Below, piece by piece: positions 15,307-24,704 of a stretch of 44,707 nucleotides of DNA (the first letter of the stretch is position 1; each line of letters starts with the position of its first letter). The notes beneath the pieces were generated by a model, which did no database searches, was not told where the DNA came from, and worked only from the letters and a program-made list of their open reading frames with translations. The position numbers and the translations under genes were made by a program. This DNA is from Lewinellaceae bacterium (lineage in GTDB: Bacteria > Bacteroidota > Bacteroidia > Chitinophagales > Saprospiraceae), in NCBI GenBank assembly GCA_947476195.1, contig CANJPT010000024.1:1-44707 (forward strand), written 5' to 3'.

Positions 15307-16557
15307 ATGAAATGCAAATCGCTCTTCTTCCTCCTGCTTTGGGTAAACACTGCCATCGCTCAGTCTGGCTGTCCCGACCCTCAAGCGACCAATTATAATG
15401 CAGCTGCCACGAGCAACGACGGCTCCTGTCTCTACCCGATTACCAGTTACACCCCGATCTTTGAAGCCAACTTACCCAACGACCTGCAGGAGATCAGTGG
15501 CCTTACTCAGGGCGGTTCCAAATGGTGGGGACACAATGACAGCGGTTACCAGGAGGAGTTTTTTAGCATTGACCCTGAAGCAGGTAATATTTTTCAAAAA
15601 GTAACGGTTAAAAATGCCAAAAACCGGGATTGGGAAGATATAGCCAGTGACGGTATCAACCTCTACGTCGGTGATTTTGGCAACAACAACAACGACCGGC
15701 AAAACCTTGGGATCTACATCGTCCCGCTTTTCTGGATCGGCAACAGCAACTCTGAAACGGTGCAGGACACCGAGTGGTCCTTCCTACCCTTCTCTTATGC
15801 CGACCAAACGAACTTCACAACACAGCCCGAAGACAGCACGGTCTTTGACTGCGAGGCAATGATCTTTTGCAATGACCGGATCCAGCTATTTACCAAAAGC
15901 CGTCGCAACTATAATACAGTTCATTATGTCGTGAATCCCACCTCAAATGTTGCAGAGAAGCTTGAAATATTTGACGCACAGGGCCTGATCACAGGAGCCT
16001 CCCTTTCGCCAGACGGGAAACTCATAGCGCTGATCGGCTATGATCTTCGGCCTTTCATCCCAACCGTTTTTTGCTGGTTGCTCTGGGACTGGCCATCGGG
16101 TACCAACCAGTTTTTCGCGGGCAATAAACGCCGTATCGAACTCGGTACGGCCCTTCAGATCGGACAGGTTGAAAGCGTTGGTTTTAGCGGGGATCGTTCC
16201 GGCTATATTTCCAATGAGAACACTCAATTCAATGGGGTGACGATCGTTGGGGAATCTGTCCGAAGTTTTGATTTTAGTCCCTGGGTGCCGGCGAGTGTTG
16301 GTACGGGCGAGGCGGCTACTTCGGAGCAGGCCTTTGAAATATATCCCAATCCCTTCTCCCAAACGGTACAGTTTCAATTTTCCAGTGAGGGGAAACCTGA
16401 TCTTTTACGCGTAAAAAATCAACTTGGACAAACTGTTTTGACCTTGGAAGAAGTGCCGGAAACCCTGGATCTGAGCTTTTTGCCAAAGGGTTTTTATGTG
16501 CTTGAATCCTGGCGAGAGGATCAACTGGTCGGGCAGGCTAAAATCCTGAAGCAATGA
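15307..16557 (+). CDS. Secreted propeller-like protein with T9SS sorting domain
   Basis: A 416-residue protein with signal peptide MKCKSLFFLLLWVNTAIAQ. Residues 21-43 carry the Asp/Asn/Cys-rich motif CPDPQATNYN...SNDGSCLY, common at the start of Bacteroidota surface proteins and resembling a calcium-binding loop. The body has propeller-like phrases (EISGLTQGGSKWWGHNDSG, DWEDIASDGINLYVGDFGNN, LSPDGKLIALIGYDL). From IYPNPFSQTVQF (about residue 345) to the end is a T9SS type A sorting domain. It should be exported to the cell surface. No catalytic function can be assigned. The ATG at 15307 is followed directly by the signal peptide and is secure. Confidence 0.85.
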   Translation: MKCKSLFFLLLWVNTAIAQSGCPDPQATNYNAAATSNDGSCLYPITSYTPIFEANLPNDLQEISGLTQGGSKWWGHNDSGYQEEFFSIDPEAGNIFQKVTVKNAKNRDWEDIASDGINLYVGDFGNNNNDRQNLGIYIVPLFWIGNSNSETVQDTEWSFLPFSYADQTNFTTQPEDSTVFDCEAMIFCNDRIQLFTKSRRNYNTVHYVVNPTSNVAEKLEIFDAQGLITGASLSPDGKLIALIGYDLRPFIPTVFCWLLWDWPSGTNQFFAGNKRRIELGTALQIGQVESVGFSGDRSGYISNENTQFNGVTIVGESVRSFDFSPWVPASVGTGEAATSEQAFEIYPNPFSQTVQFQFSSEGKPDLLRVKNQLGQTVLTLEEVPETLDLSFLPKGFYVLESWREDQLVGQAKILKQ

Positions 16558-16563
16558 GTAAGA

Positions 16564-16676
16564 GGGTGTCTTATAAGTGCGTTTTCACCGCTGAGGCGCA
16601 GAGACGCAGAGTTATTGACAATCAAGTTGTTAAGACTCCGCGCCTCTGCGGTGAAAACGCACTTATAAGACAACCT
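16564..16676. repeat. Inverted-repeat element, CACCGC-GAGGCGC family, copy 1
   Basis: The arms at about 16564-16604 and 16636-16676 are inverted copies with few mismatches. Outer ends read TGTCTTATAAGTGCG and inner parts TTTTCACCGC-N-GAGGCGC. The element begins 7 bases after the stop of the T9SS gene and is non-coding. The inner part recurs in the perfect inverted repeat at 17900-17973. It may also act as a transcription terminator for the upstream gene. Confidence 0.88.
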
Positions 16677-16839
16677 CCATTTTTTGTGATCAAAAATTGA
16701 ACAAATATTTGACAAATGCTCACATGCTGAGTAGTCACCATCCTTTTACAAATCCGTTACATTGTTTTACAGCTAAAAAGCCGTCGGGGCTCAGCCAGAC
16801 CGTTCCTTTGTTCCATTGTTTCACCAACAAAACATTGTT

Positions 16840-17865
16840 ATGTACGCACACATGCTCGCTTTTTGGCTCCTTATTCAATCCTTCGTCGCCTGCCAGTCGG
16901 TTCAGCAAAACGATACTCCATTGGAAGCTAACCTATCCTTACAAACTTTTACGGACTCCTGGCTAGATCCTGAAAAGGCAATACTCCCGGCAACCAACAT
17001 AGTTTTTCAATCCATCGACGGCGGACAGACCTGGCAGGATGTGAGCGCCGGATTGCCCGGAGGTTTGCCGGTTGAGTATTTTTTGACACAGAACGGGGAA
17101 GTCATTTTGGGCGCAGAATCCGGGCTATACCGCAGCAAGAGCACCGCTTCAGCGCCTATTTGGGAAAATGAGAGGCAGCTGATGGGACAATTCTCGGGCG
17201 TTTTCCCCGGCCGAACCGGTCTGTATGCCTATAGTAATCAGGACGGTTTTTTTCAAAGCATATCGAAGGGCACATGGATGCCAGTGTTTATGGATATGAA
17301 AATCCAGGCTCGCCCTTTTCGCACCATCATGGAAACCCTGAACGGAACCCTTTTCGTCGGCACCGACAATGGCATTTTCAAATCTGTCGATCAGGGAAAA
17401 ACCTGGAAACACGTCTATGAAGATGGCTGGATGATACACATGGTGGAGTCAAATGGCGTACTCCTTTGCACCAACCAACATGGTATATTGCGCTCGACTG
17501 ACAACGGCGAACACTGGGATCTGGTGATTTCAGAAGGCGGCGTGGGCATCGCTGTGGAAGTCATCGAGGGTGGCTTCGCTGCAATCACCTACAATACCGA
17601 GTCGAAAACCCGGAGAGTACGCATTTCTTCAGACGGTGGCAAAACCTGGCAGCCCATTGATGCAGGACTTAGGCCCCATGCCAACATTGCCTCCATTAAA
17701 CAGGTGGGCAAATATTTCTTTTGCGGTCACCCGGACGGAATTTTCCGCTCCTCAGATCGGGGCAAAACATGGCAATTGCTACTTTGCTCCATCAATAAAA
17801 AGGTATTCAATCTATCTGTTTCGGGCCAGGTGATCTATGCCATTCCATTAAATGGAGGGTGTTGA
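16840..17865 (+). CDS. BNR-repeat lipoprotein (Ycf48/sialidase-type propeller)
   Basis: A 341-residue lipoprotein starting at the ATG at 16840, which places the lipobox cysteine at residue 18 (LIQSFVACQS); a TTG at 16816 would only add 8 residues before the signal. Five BNR/Asp-box motifs of the S-x-D-x-G-x-T-W type are visible: SIDGGQTW, SVDQGKTW, STDNGEHW, SSDGGKTW and SSDRGKTW. This is the signature of a beta-propeller related to sialidases, sortilin-like proteins and the photosystem II assembly factor Ycf48. There is no sialidase FRIP or catalytic arginine motif, so a binding or scaffold role is more likely than glycosidase activity. The gene is bounded by two copies of the same inverted-repeat family, at 16564-16676 and 17900-17973. 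Confidence 0.83.
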   Translation: MYAHMLAFWLLIQSFVACQSVQQNDTPLEANLSLQTFTDSWLDPEKAILPATNIVFQSIDGGQTWQDVSAGLPGGLPVEYFLTQNGEVILGAESGLYRSKSTASAPIWENERQLMGQFSGVFPGRTGLYAYSNQDGFFQSISKGTWMPVFMDMKIQARPFRTIMETLNGTLFVGTDNGIFKSVDQGKTWKHVYEDGWMIHMVESNGVLLCTNQHGILRSTDNGEHWDLVISEGGVGIAVEVIEGGFAAITYNTESKTRRVRISSDGGKTWQPIDAGLRPHANIASIKQVGKYFFCGHPDGIFRSSDRGKTWQLLLCSINKKVFNLSVSGQVIYAIPLNGGC

Positions 17866-17899
17866 AAGATGGGGGTGAAATAGGCATGTCACATTAGTT

Positions 17900-17973
17900 T
17901 TTTTCACCGCTGAGGCGCAGAGAAACAAAGTCTTAACAAATACTCTGCGTCTCTGCGCCTCAGCGGTGAAAAA
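17900..17973. repeat. Inverted-repeat element, CACCGC-GAGGCGC family, copy 2
   Basis: Perfect 24-base arms at 17900-17923 and 17950-17973 flank a 26-base loop. The arms begin with five Ts and then CACCGCTGAGGCGCAG, the word shared with the element at 16564-16676. It lies between two convergent genes (ends at 17865 and 18014). The T-rich outer ends make it a plausible bidirectional terminator. Confidence 0.9.
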
Positions 17974-18013
17974 GCACTTAGGAGAGACCCTAATTGAAGT
18001 CGCCCCCCATTTC

Positions 18014-21000
18014 CTAAAACTTCCGGATCTTAATATTCTTAAACCAAACCGGATCGCCATGATCCTGCAGCGCGATCCGTCCTTTTTGTGCAAGTCCAAA
18101 ATCAGCGCTCAATTTCGGAAACTTGCTGCCTGTGATCAACTCCAGCCATTTTGGGGTCGGTTTGCCTCCCTCGAACATGGTGAGTTCAACCACTTTGCGG
18201 TTGTTCAGCCAATGCTGTACTTTCCCGTTTTTGAAGACAAGACGGGCATGGTTCCATTCGCCGCCGGGTTTTACGGTCACGTATTTACATTCCATCAGGT
18301 CGTATAGATCCCCTGCGCGGTGCTTGGGAAACTTTGAATCCGGGTGGCAGGCATTGTCCAGCACCTGCATTTCAGGTCCTGTTTTCCAGGGATAATCATA
18401 CTTGGCCGGGTTTTCCACAATATGGTAAATGACGCCGGAATTGCCGCAGGGCGCAATTTTCCAATCCAGAGATAGTTCAAAATCTCCGTATTCCTCCGCA
18501 CTCACGATATCGCCGCCATCAGGGGCCTGCCAGCCGCCCTTGGGATTGACCTTTGCGTCCAGATGGATCGAGTTGTCGTCAATGATCCAGGATTTACCCA
18601 TGGTGGTTTTGCCGTAATTATGCCAGCCGCTGATGCTTTGGCCATCAAATAGCAACTGCCATCCATCCTTTTTCTCTTTCTCCGTCAAGGTATTATCAGT
18701 CGGAGGAATCATTGTCGGTGGCGTTCCTGCCACGCCCGCCTCATTCGCCGGGACTGCATTTAACGTATACCAGGCTTCGGTGGTCCAGATCTCATGCCCA
18801 AGCTCTGAAAGTGGCAAATTGTGCAATTGAATGTACACCACATGCTGTGTTTTGAGGTTCGGAATCTCCAAAAAGACTTTTTTGCGGTCGGCCGAAACAG
18901 TGGCAGATTTTACCTTCATGCTTTCTTCATCCATCTTTGGGCCACCGTAGTTTATCGTGGGTTTGTACCACCATTGTTTCACGAGGTAGGAAGAGATATC
19001 CCAGCCGGCGCCTTCCGGAAGTGGTTCGGTGAATTCAATCTCCATCCCGTTGGTCTTAGCGCGCACGGCGAGCATTTCAAACACCGAATTGCCATTGTAT
19101 TTCATCCGCTGAAGGCCATACCAGAGTTTCCCCGGCTGTCCCCAGTTACCCGGGGCGCCGATCATACCAACATACAAGGCGCCATCCGGGCCCCATACCA
19201 GACGGTGTGTGGAACCCTCCAGTCCTTGTGAAAAACGGAAGACACAGCCCTGGTAATCACCATTGACCTTTTCCATAAATACCCGCTGAAGACCGCCATA
19301 GCAGACATCTCCATGAATCAGTTGATTCTTATACGGGCCATCGTTGAGGACGGTTGGCTGGGTGGGTGAGTTCCCGATATCATCCTGGGGTAGCCAGACT
19401 ACAGGCTGTTGGATGGGCATTTGAGCTACTACCGCGCTATCTACAGCAAATGAATTATAGAAGGCGCCCGGCTTCACGTGCAGAATCTTTGAAGAGGGCA
19501 GCCAATCTCCCTGATTGTCCGCAATAAAAATTTCACCGTCGGGACCAACACCAACGCCATCGGGGGTACGGAGACCGCGTCCGATGAATTCAAGGCTGCC
19601 ATCTTTGGCGTTGATTCTGATTACCTTTCCCCTGTCGAGTCCTTGCGGACGAGTACTTGCGCCACCAGGATTGATGGCAATGGCCAGGGCGGCATAGAAA
19701 TAGCCTTCTTTATACGCCAATCCAAAAGCAAATTCATGGAAATTGGCTGAGGCCCGCCATCCTTTTGCAAAGCACTGGTATTCGTCAATGATATCGTCGC
19801 CGTCGGTATCGACCAGCTTGGTTAACTCTTGTTTTTGAAGCACATAGATCACGCCATCCACCACTTTTAAGCCTAGGGGCTCGGCAAGCCCGGCGGCGAT
19901 CCGTTTTACTTTGATCTTTTTTGGATCCCCGGAGGACACGTTTTCCAAAATGTACACGGCGCCGCTCGCATCCCATGTGGAGACCACTAAACGTCCGTCC
20001 GGCAAGAAATCCATACCCGCAACTTTTGGTAAAAATCCTTCTGGACGAGCCTGCGTGAGGTCGTAAGCCGGGTGAACTTCCGTAAGCGGAGCCGCGTCAC
20101 CAGGAATTGCGTTTTCAATTTTTGACATCGCCTTCATCCCGTCAACATTCTCGGATTTCTTGTGGAAAAAACTTCCTTCTCCAAGCACCTTGAAACCAAT
20201 GGTACCAAAACGGGTCCATTTTAATACAATACCCCGGCCACCACCGCCCTGAAAATAATCAATTCGGATGGGGTGATAGCCAGCTCTAAGCGCAATTTCA
20301 GCTTCCCTGGGTTCCATTCCGTGTGGGCCATCGTAGGTAATAATTTCCTGGCCATCAACAAACAATCGGCTGCCATCATCGCTGCTGAGCTGAAATACGA
20401 CATTGTCGTCCTTTTCCAGGAAAAGATAGCCAGTGCCCTGCATGCCAAAATTCTCTTTGAGGTCACCAAAATCTTCTGCACCAGCTTCTACCTTGGCAGC
20501 CGTAGCAATAAGGGATGGTTTAGCCTCAAAATTTACGTCGGCCAACTTGGTCAAGGGCTTCCCGGAAGTCCATAACTTGATCAAAAGACCCGGAGACAGA
20601 TCTTTGTCTCCGATCTCCTTATCAGCGTTTAGCCATTTATTATCCGGGATTTCAGCAAGACTTTTAGCCGAAGCACCGCCTACACCATCATCTTCACCTT
20701 CGTCCAGCGAAAGCACGTAGGTTACCATCGCTTTGGCATCTTCCGGCTGAAGGTCCGGGTGGGCACTCATAGCTGCTACGCCCCATACCCCTGCTCCGCC
20801 TTTCATTACCTTTTGCGAAAGCAATTCGAGGTTTTCAGGTGTGTTTTTGTATCGTTCTGCGATCTGTTTGTAGCCGGGTCCGACTGTTTGTACCTGTGGA
20901 TTGTGGCAGGTACGGCAATCGTTTTTGGCCATGACGCGTTCGCCGGGGCTGATGGTTTTTCCGCCGGTTTCGCCGGTTTCCTGAGCTATTCGGAGGGCAT

Positions 21001-21748
21001 CAAAGGGATTGGCAATCAAGGGTTTGTTGATAAACATCGTACGGAAATACGTGCTTCCGCTGGCACTCAGCGTCAGGGTACCATCCACGGTCAGCGCCGT
21101 AAGATTGTCATCCGTTTTGACATTTTTAACTTCTGTTTGATTCCAGGTTCCATCCGTCTCTATGTTGGTAGTGGCTGCAATAGAAGCTGCGTTTATTTGT
21201 AACGAAATAGTTGCCCCGGCCGGAGCGTTCTCCACGTTGAACGTGCGTTCAAACCCAGTCTGTCGGTCCCGGTCCAGAAACTCAGGTCGCTCATTGATAC
21301 GAATGCGCTGACCATCAGCAAGCACGAGGTCGTACATTAATTCGGCATGGCCATCCTTGGTATAACGGTGGCCTTTATAGTCGGTACGCGGGCTTTCCGT
21401 TTTACCGCCTAGGGTAACACTCCAGGGCTGTCTGTGGGCATTTTCAAACCAGGCAGCTCCAATACTCATGGGTTGTGGTCCGTGGCGCATATTATACACA
21501 GCCCCTGTGAAATCAACGCTGCCGGACCATACTTTGTAAAGCGAGCAAGAGTCTGTTGAATAGGATACCCAAACCTGATCGTTGAGCGCAAAAGTGATCA
21601 TTCGGGGTAGTTTGTCCATCACAGAACGAAACACCCATGGATCGTTGGGACGGGTAATTGTAGTGTCGGTATTGCCTTTTTTAAAGGCAAAGTACCATAC
21701 GCCGAGTAAACCGGCAATTAAAGCAAGGAAGAAAATACGGGTCTTCAT
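18014..21748 (-). CDS. Cytochrome c / PA14 / sorbosone-dehydrogenase-like / DUF1080 fusion
   Basis: A 1244-residue envelope protein anchored by an N-terminal membrane segment (IFFLALIAGLLGVWYFAF). Domains in order: an unassigned beta-rich region (~30-240); a class I cytochrome c with heme-binding CRTCH at ~273-277 and a candidate Met ligand in AAMSAHPDLQ; a PA14 carbohydrate-binding domain (~380-515; LSSDDGSRLFVDGQ); an NHL/sorbosone-dehydrogenase-like propeller of the membrane-bound dehydrogenase type (~575-900; MDFLPDGRLVVSTWD, LRTPDGVGVGPDGEIFIADNQGD); and a 3-keto-glycoside hydrolase domain (DUF1080, ~1027-1244; WQLLFDGQSISGWH, CGNSGVIYHIVE). Such domains usually occur in separate or smaller proteins of glycan catabolism. 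Together they suggest periplasmic oxidation of a sugar, electron delivery through heme, and cleavage of the keto product. Activity and substrate are inferred. Confidence 0.85.
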   Translation of the reverse strand: MKTRIFFLALIAGLLGVWYFAFKKGNTDTTITRPNDPWVFRSVMDKLPRMITFALNDQVWVSYSTDSCSLYKVWSGSVDFTGAVYNMRHGPQPMSIGAAWFENAHRQPWSVTLGGKTESPRTDYKGHRYTKDGHAELMYDLVLADGQRIRINERPEFLDRDRQTGFERTFNVENAPAGATISLQINAASIAATTNIETDGTWNQTEVKNVKTDDNLTALTVDGTLTLSASGSTYFRTMFINKPLIANPFDALRIAQETGETGGKTISPGERVMAKNDCRTCHNPQVQTVGPGYKQIAERYKNTPENLELLSQKVMKGGAGVWGVAAMSAHPDLQPEDAKAMVTYVLSLDEGEDDGVGGASAKSLAEIPDNKWLNADKEIGDKDLSPGLLIKLWTSGKPLTKLADVNFEAKPSLIATAAKVEAGAEDFGDLKENFGMQGTGYLFLEKDDNVVFQLSSDDGSRLFVDGQEIITYDGPHGMEPREAEIALRAGYHPIRIDYFQGGGGRGIVLKWTRFGTIGFKVLGEGSFFHKKSENVDGMKAMSKIENAIPGDAAPLTEVHPAYDLTQARPEGFLPKVAGMDFLPDGRLVVSTWDASGAVYILENVSSGDPKKIKVKRIAAGLAEPLGLKVVDGVIYVLQKQELTKLVDTDGDDIIDEYQCFAKGWRASANFHEFAFGLAYKEGYFYAALAIAINPGGASTRPQGLDRGKVIRINAKDGSLEFIGRGLRTPDGVGVGPDGEIFIADNQGDWLPSSKILHVKPGAFYNSFAVDSAVVAQMPIQQPVVWLPQDDIGNSPTQPTVLNDGPYKNQLIHGDVCYGGLQRVFMEKVNGDYQGCVFRFSQGLEGSTHRLVWGPDGALYVGMIGAPGNWGQPGKLWYGLQRMKYNGNSVFEMLAVRAKTNGMEIEFTEPLPEGAGWDISSYLVKQWWYKPTINYGGPKMDEESMKVKSATVSADRKKVFLEIPNLKTQHVVYIQLHNLPLSELGHEIWTTEAWYTLNAVPANEAGVAGTPPTMIPPTDNTLTEKEKKDGWQLLFDGQSISGWHNYGKTTMGKSWIIDDNSIHLDAKVNPKGGWQAPDGGDIVSAEEYGDFELSLDWKIAPCGNSGVIYHIVENPAKYDYPWKTGPEMQVLDNACHPDSKFPKHRAGDLYDLMECKYVTVKPGGEWNHARLVFKNGKVQHWLNNRKVVELTMFEGGKPTPKWLELITGSKFPKLSADFGLAQKGRIALQDHGDPVWFKNIKIRKF

Positions 21749-21771
21749 AATATGTTAAAAAAAATGATGGC

Positions 21772-21788
21772 GCGAAACTTCGTTTCGC
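21772..21788. repeat. Small perfect hairpin between the fusion gene and alaS
   Basis: GCGAAAC-TTC-GTTTCGC forms a 7-base stem with the loop TTC, 24 bases upstream of the minus-strand start at 21748. The loop matches the TTC-loop hairpin inside the ACAGGAT element. It may be a regulator site or part of the 5' leader of the fusion gene. Confidence 0.5.
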
Positions 21789-21920
21789 TGGAATTAACTG
21801 CGAGCCAAGTTGGTGTGGTGAAAACCTGAATCAGAAAGGAAAGGGCGACGGCGAAGGTAGAATTTCTGGGATTTTAGTGGGTATGATTTTTTATTCAAAT
21901 ATCCTTTGCGTGGAATGCTC

Positions 21921-21951
21921 TTTGAACATAGCATTAAGGGTGCTACTTTTG
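21921..21951 (+). promoter_or_regulatory. Bacteroidetes-type promoter of alaS
   Basis: The -33 element TTTG (21921-21924) and the -7 element TACTTTTG (21944-21951) are separated by 19 bases, a textbook match to the Bacteroidetes primary sigma factor consensus. Transcription should begin near 21958, leaving a leader of about 20 bases before the alaS ATG at 21978. Confidence 0.75.
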
Positions 21952-21977
21952 TGGCTCTTTTTTATAAGATAACACAT

Positions 21978-24632
21978 ATGACATCCCGCGCAATCCGCCG
22001 CCAATTTCTCGATTTTTTCGCTTCCAAAGGCCACAAAATTATCCCCTCTGCGCCCATGGTGGCAAAGAGTGACCCCACCCTTATGTTCATCAACTCGGGT
22101 ATGGCGCCGCTCAAGGATTTCTTTCTCGGCAACGAGACGCCGCCCTCGAAACGCATCGCCGACACCCAAAAATGTCTTCGGGTGAGTGGAAAACACAATG
22201 ACCTGGAAGATGTGGGCATGGATGGTTACCACCATACCATGTTCGAAATGCTTGGAAATTGGTCCTTTGGAGATTATTTCAAAAAAGACGCTCTGGCCTG
22301 GTCCTGGGAACTTCTCACTGAGATCTACAAGATCCCGAAAGACCGCCTCTATGTGTCCATTTTCGAGGGAAACGAAGCAGAAGGCGTACCTTTTGACCAG
22401 GAAGCTTTTGATGTGTGGCGTACCATGCTGCCTGAGGACCGTATCCTCAGATTCGGCAAAAAAGAAAATTTCTGGGAAATGGGGGACCAGGGTCCCTGTG
22501 GCCCATGTTCCGAAATTCACGTAGACCTACGCTCTGATGAAGAACGAGCTCTGGTAGACGGCAAAGCACTGGTGAATAATGACGACCCGAATGTGATCGA
22601 GGTCTGGAATAACGTCTTCATGCAGTTCAACCGCAAAGCCGATGGTTCACTGGAGGAACTCCCGGCTAAAAGCGTAGACACTGGCATGGGTTTCGAACGC
22701 CTTTGCCGTGCCGTGCAAGGCGCCCGTTCCAATTACGATACCGACCTGTGGAAACCGCTGTTCGACTTTTTGGGCAAACTTTCCGGCCATACTTATCAGG
22801 ATGTTTACCCTGGTAGTGATTCTCCCGCCCTCAAAACAGACATCGCAATGCGTGTGGTTGCCGACCACTTGCGGGCGGTTTCTTTTGCCATTGCAGACGG
22901 GCAGATGCCAGACAATGGTGGCGCGGGCTATGTGATCCGCCGGATTTTGCGCCGGGCGGTCCGGTATTATTATTCGGTATTGGACATCAAAGAACCAGTC
23001 ATGTATCGCATGGCACCGATCCTGGCTGAAGAATTTCAGGATGTTTTCCCTGAACTAAAAGCACAGATAGACTTCGTTTCCAAGGTGATCCTTGAGGAAG
23101 AAAAAGGATTCCTACGTACCCTCGAATCCGGTTTGAAACGCTTTGAAAATATTGAAGTTCAAGACAAGACCGTGGGTGGCGCCCAGGCATTTGAACTGTA
23201 TGACACCTTTGGATTTCCATACGATCTGACCGCTTTGCTGGCCAAAGAAAAAGGCTGGAATGTGGATGAGACGGGGTTTAAAGTCGCCCTTCAAGGTCAA
23301 AAAGACCGCTCCCGGAAAGACGCCGTGAAGCAGGTCGGCGATTGGATGGTGCTGCTAGATGAAGCAAATGTAGCGTTCGTTGGTTACGACCAGTTGGAAA
23401 CCCGCAAATCGCATGTGGCCAAATACCGCGCGGTAACAGCCAAGGGGGAAGTTCAATATCAGATTGTATTGAACCGTACCCCATTCTATCCGGAAGGCGG
23501 TGGTCAGGTGGGCGATACTGGCTGGATGATCTTTGGATCAGAAGGCACTGGCCAGGAACGCGTACGCGTCTTGGACACCAGGAAGGAAAATACCCTTATT
23601 TATCACATTGTCGAAAAATTGCCAGAGCAAATCGACGATGAGACCGTTCGCTGCGAGGTGGATGAGTCAAAACGCCGACTCACCGAAGCCAATCATTCCG
23701 CAACGCACCTGCTTCACGCAGCCCTGCGCTCGGTGTTGGGTACACATGTGCAACAAAAAGGTTCGTACCTCAACGAAGATACCCTGCGCTTTGACTTTCA
23801 ACATTTTCAGAAGCTCAGCGAAGAAGAATTGGCCGAAATTGAACGCATTGTAAATCAGAAGATCCGCGAAAATGTCGCATTGGATGAACGCCGCAATTTG
23901 CCCATCGAGGAGGCTAAAACCATGGGTGCCATGATGCTATTCGGCGAGAAATACGGAGATTCTGTTCGTATGATCACCTTCGACCCTGCGTATTCCCGGG
24001 AACTCTGTGGGGGGTGTCATGTGCAACACACTGGACAAATCGGTTATTTCAAAATTACGGCGGAGACGGCCATTGCTGCCGGAGTACGCCGTATTGAAGC
24101 AGTGACGGCCAAAGGCGCTGAACAATACGTGACGGGTCTGGAAAATGAGATCGCATCCATCAAAAGTGTATTGAAAGCCAGAGACCTGACCAAAGGCATC
24201 GTGGCTTTGCAGGAGGAAAATAAGCAGCTGCAAAAAGCCCTCGAACGCATGGTGCAGGAGCAGGCCAATGGGCTTCGAGAGGGCCTGCGTTCCAGATTTG
24301 TCGATTTAGGTGGCGTAAGTTACCTGGCTGAAATACTCCCCATCGGAGACGCCAATGCAATCAAAAATCTCGCGGTTGAACTTGAGCGCGAAACAGGCAA
24401 TGCTATCATTGCTTTTGGCTCCGTTTCTGCTGATGGCAAGCCTTCGCTGACCATTAAAATCAGTGACAATATCGTCAAGGCAAAAGGCTTGAACGCGGGC
24501 ACGATGGTGCGCGAACTGGCGCAAAAATTCCTGAAAGGCGGTGGCGGCGGTCAGCCCGGATTCGCTACGGCGGGTGGTACGGAGGCTGCAGGCTTGAAGG
24601 AAGCCGTAGAAGCGGTGAAAGGGTATCTTTGA
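21978..24632 (+). CDS. alaS: Alanine--tRNA ligase
   Basis: An 884-residue alanyl-tRNA synthetase, close to the usual bacterial length of ~875. It opens with TSRAIRRQFLDFFASKGH and carries the aminoacylation core (DPTLMFINSGMAPLKDFFLG, WNNVFMQFNRKADGSL). The editing domain has the zinc-binding set HSATH (His573, His577) and CGGCH (Cys677, His681). A coiled segment and the C-terminal C-Ala domain with the glycine-rich GGGGGQPGFATAGG follow. It charges tRNA-Ala and hydrolyses mischarged Ser/Gly-tRNA-Ala. The ATG at 21978 is chosen over an upstream TTG frame because it matches the family start and fits the predicted transcription start. It is transcribed divergently from the large fusion protein. 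Confidence 0.97.
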   Translation: MTSRAIRRQFLDFFASKGHKIIPSAPMVAKSDPTLMFINSGMAPLKDFFLGNETPPSKRIADTQKCLRVSGKHNDLEDVGMDGYHHTMFEMLGNWSFGDYFKKDALAWSWELLTEIYKIPKDRLYVSIFEGNEAEGVPFDQEAFDVWRTMLPEDRILRFGKKENFWEMGDQGPCGPCSEIHVDLRSDEERALVDGKALVNNDDPNVIEVWNNVFMQFNRKADGSLEELPAKSVDTGMGFERLCRAVQGARSNYDTDLWKPLFDFLGKLSGHTYQDVYPGSDSPALKTDIAMRVVADHLRAVSFAIADGQMPDNGGAGYVIRRILRRAVRYYYSVLDIKEPVMYRMAPILAEEFQDVFPELKAQIDFVSKVILEEEKGFLRTLESGLKRFENIEVQDKTVGGAQAFELYDTFGFPYDLTALLAKEKGWNVDETGFKVALQGQKDRSRKDAVKQVGDWMVLLDEANVAFVGYDQLETRKSHVAKYRAVTAKGEVQYQIVLNRTPFYPEGGGQVGDTGWMIFGSEGTGQERVRVLDTRKENTLIYHIVEKLPEQIDDETVRCEVDESKRRLTEANHSATHLLHAALRSVLGTHVQQKGSYLNEDTLRFDFQHFQKLSEEELAEIERIVNQKIRENVALDERRNLPIEEAKTMGAMMLFGEKYGDSVRMITFDPAYSRELCGGCHVQHTGQIGYFKITAETAIAAGVRRIEAVTAKGAEQYVTGLENEIASIKSVLKARDLTKGIVALQEENKQLQKALERMVQEQANGLREGLRSRFVDLGGVSYLAEILPIGDANAIKNLAVELERETGNAIIAFGSVSADGKPSLTIKISDNIVKAKGLNAGTMVRELAQKFLKGGGGGQPGFATAGGTEAAGLKEAVEAVKGYL

Positions 24633-24698
24633 TTTACGATTATTTTGATCTGAAGAAGGCTTGTTTCCTGCTTTTTTTGCATCAAAATAATCGTAAAT
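24632..24698. terminator. Inverted repeat between convergent alaS and hydrolase genes
   Basis: Perfect 18-base AT-rich arms at 24632-24649 and 24681-24698 flank a 31-base loop. The left arm overlaps the last base of the alaS stop codon, and the right arm ends 6 bases from the end of the convergent hydrolase gene. The position suggests a bidirectional transcription terminator. The loop itself contains TTTTTTT at 24672-24678. Confidence 0.7.
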
Positions 24699-24704
24699 TG
24701 TAAA

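Noticed and set aside
16840-17865. Sialidase call for the BNR-repeat protein
   Set aside because: Asp-box motifs alone occur in many propellers; no FRIP motif or catalytic arginine triad was visible.
21891-22520. Open frame of 209 residues opposite the start of alaS
   Set aside because: It is antisense to the conserved alaS catalytic core and covers the alaS promoter.
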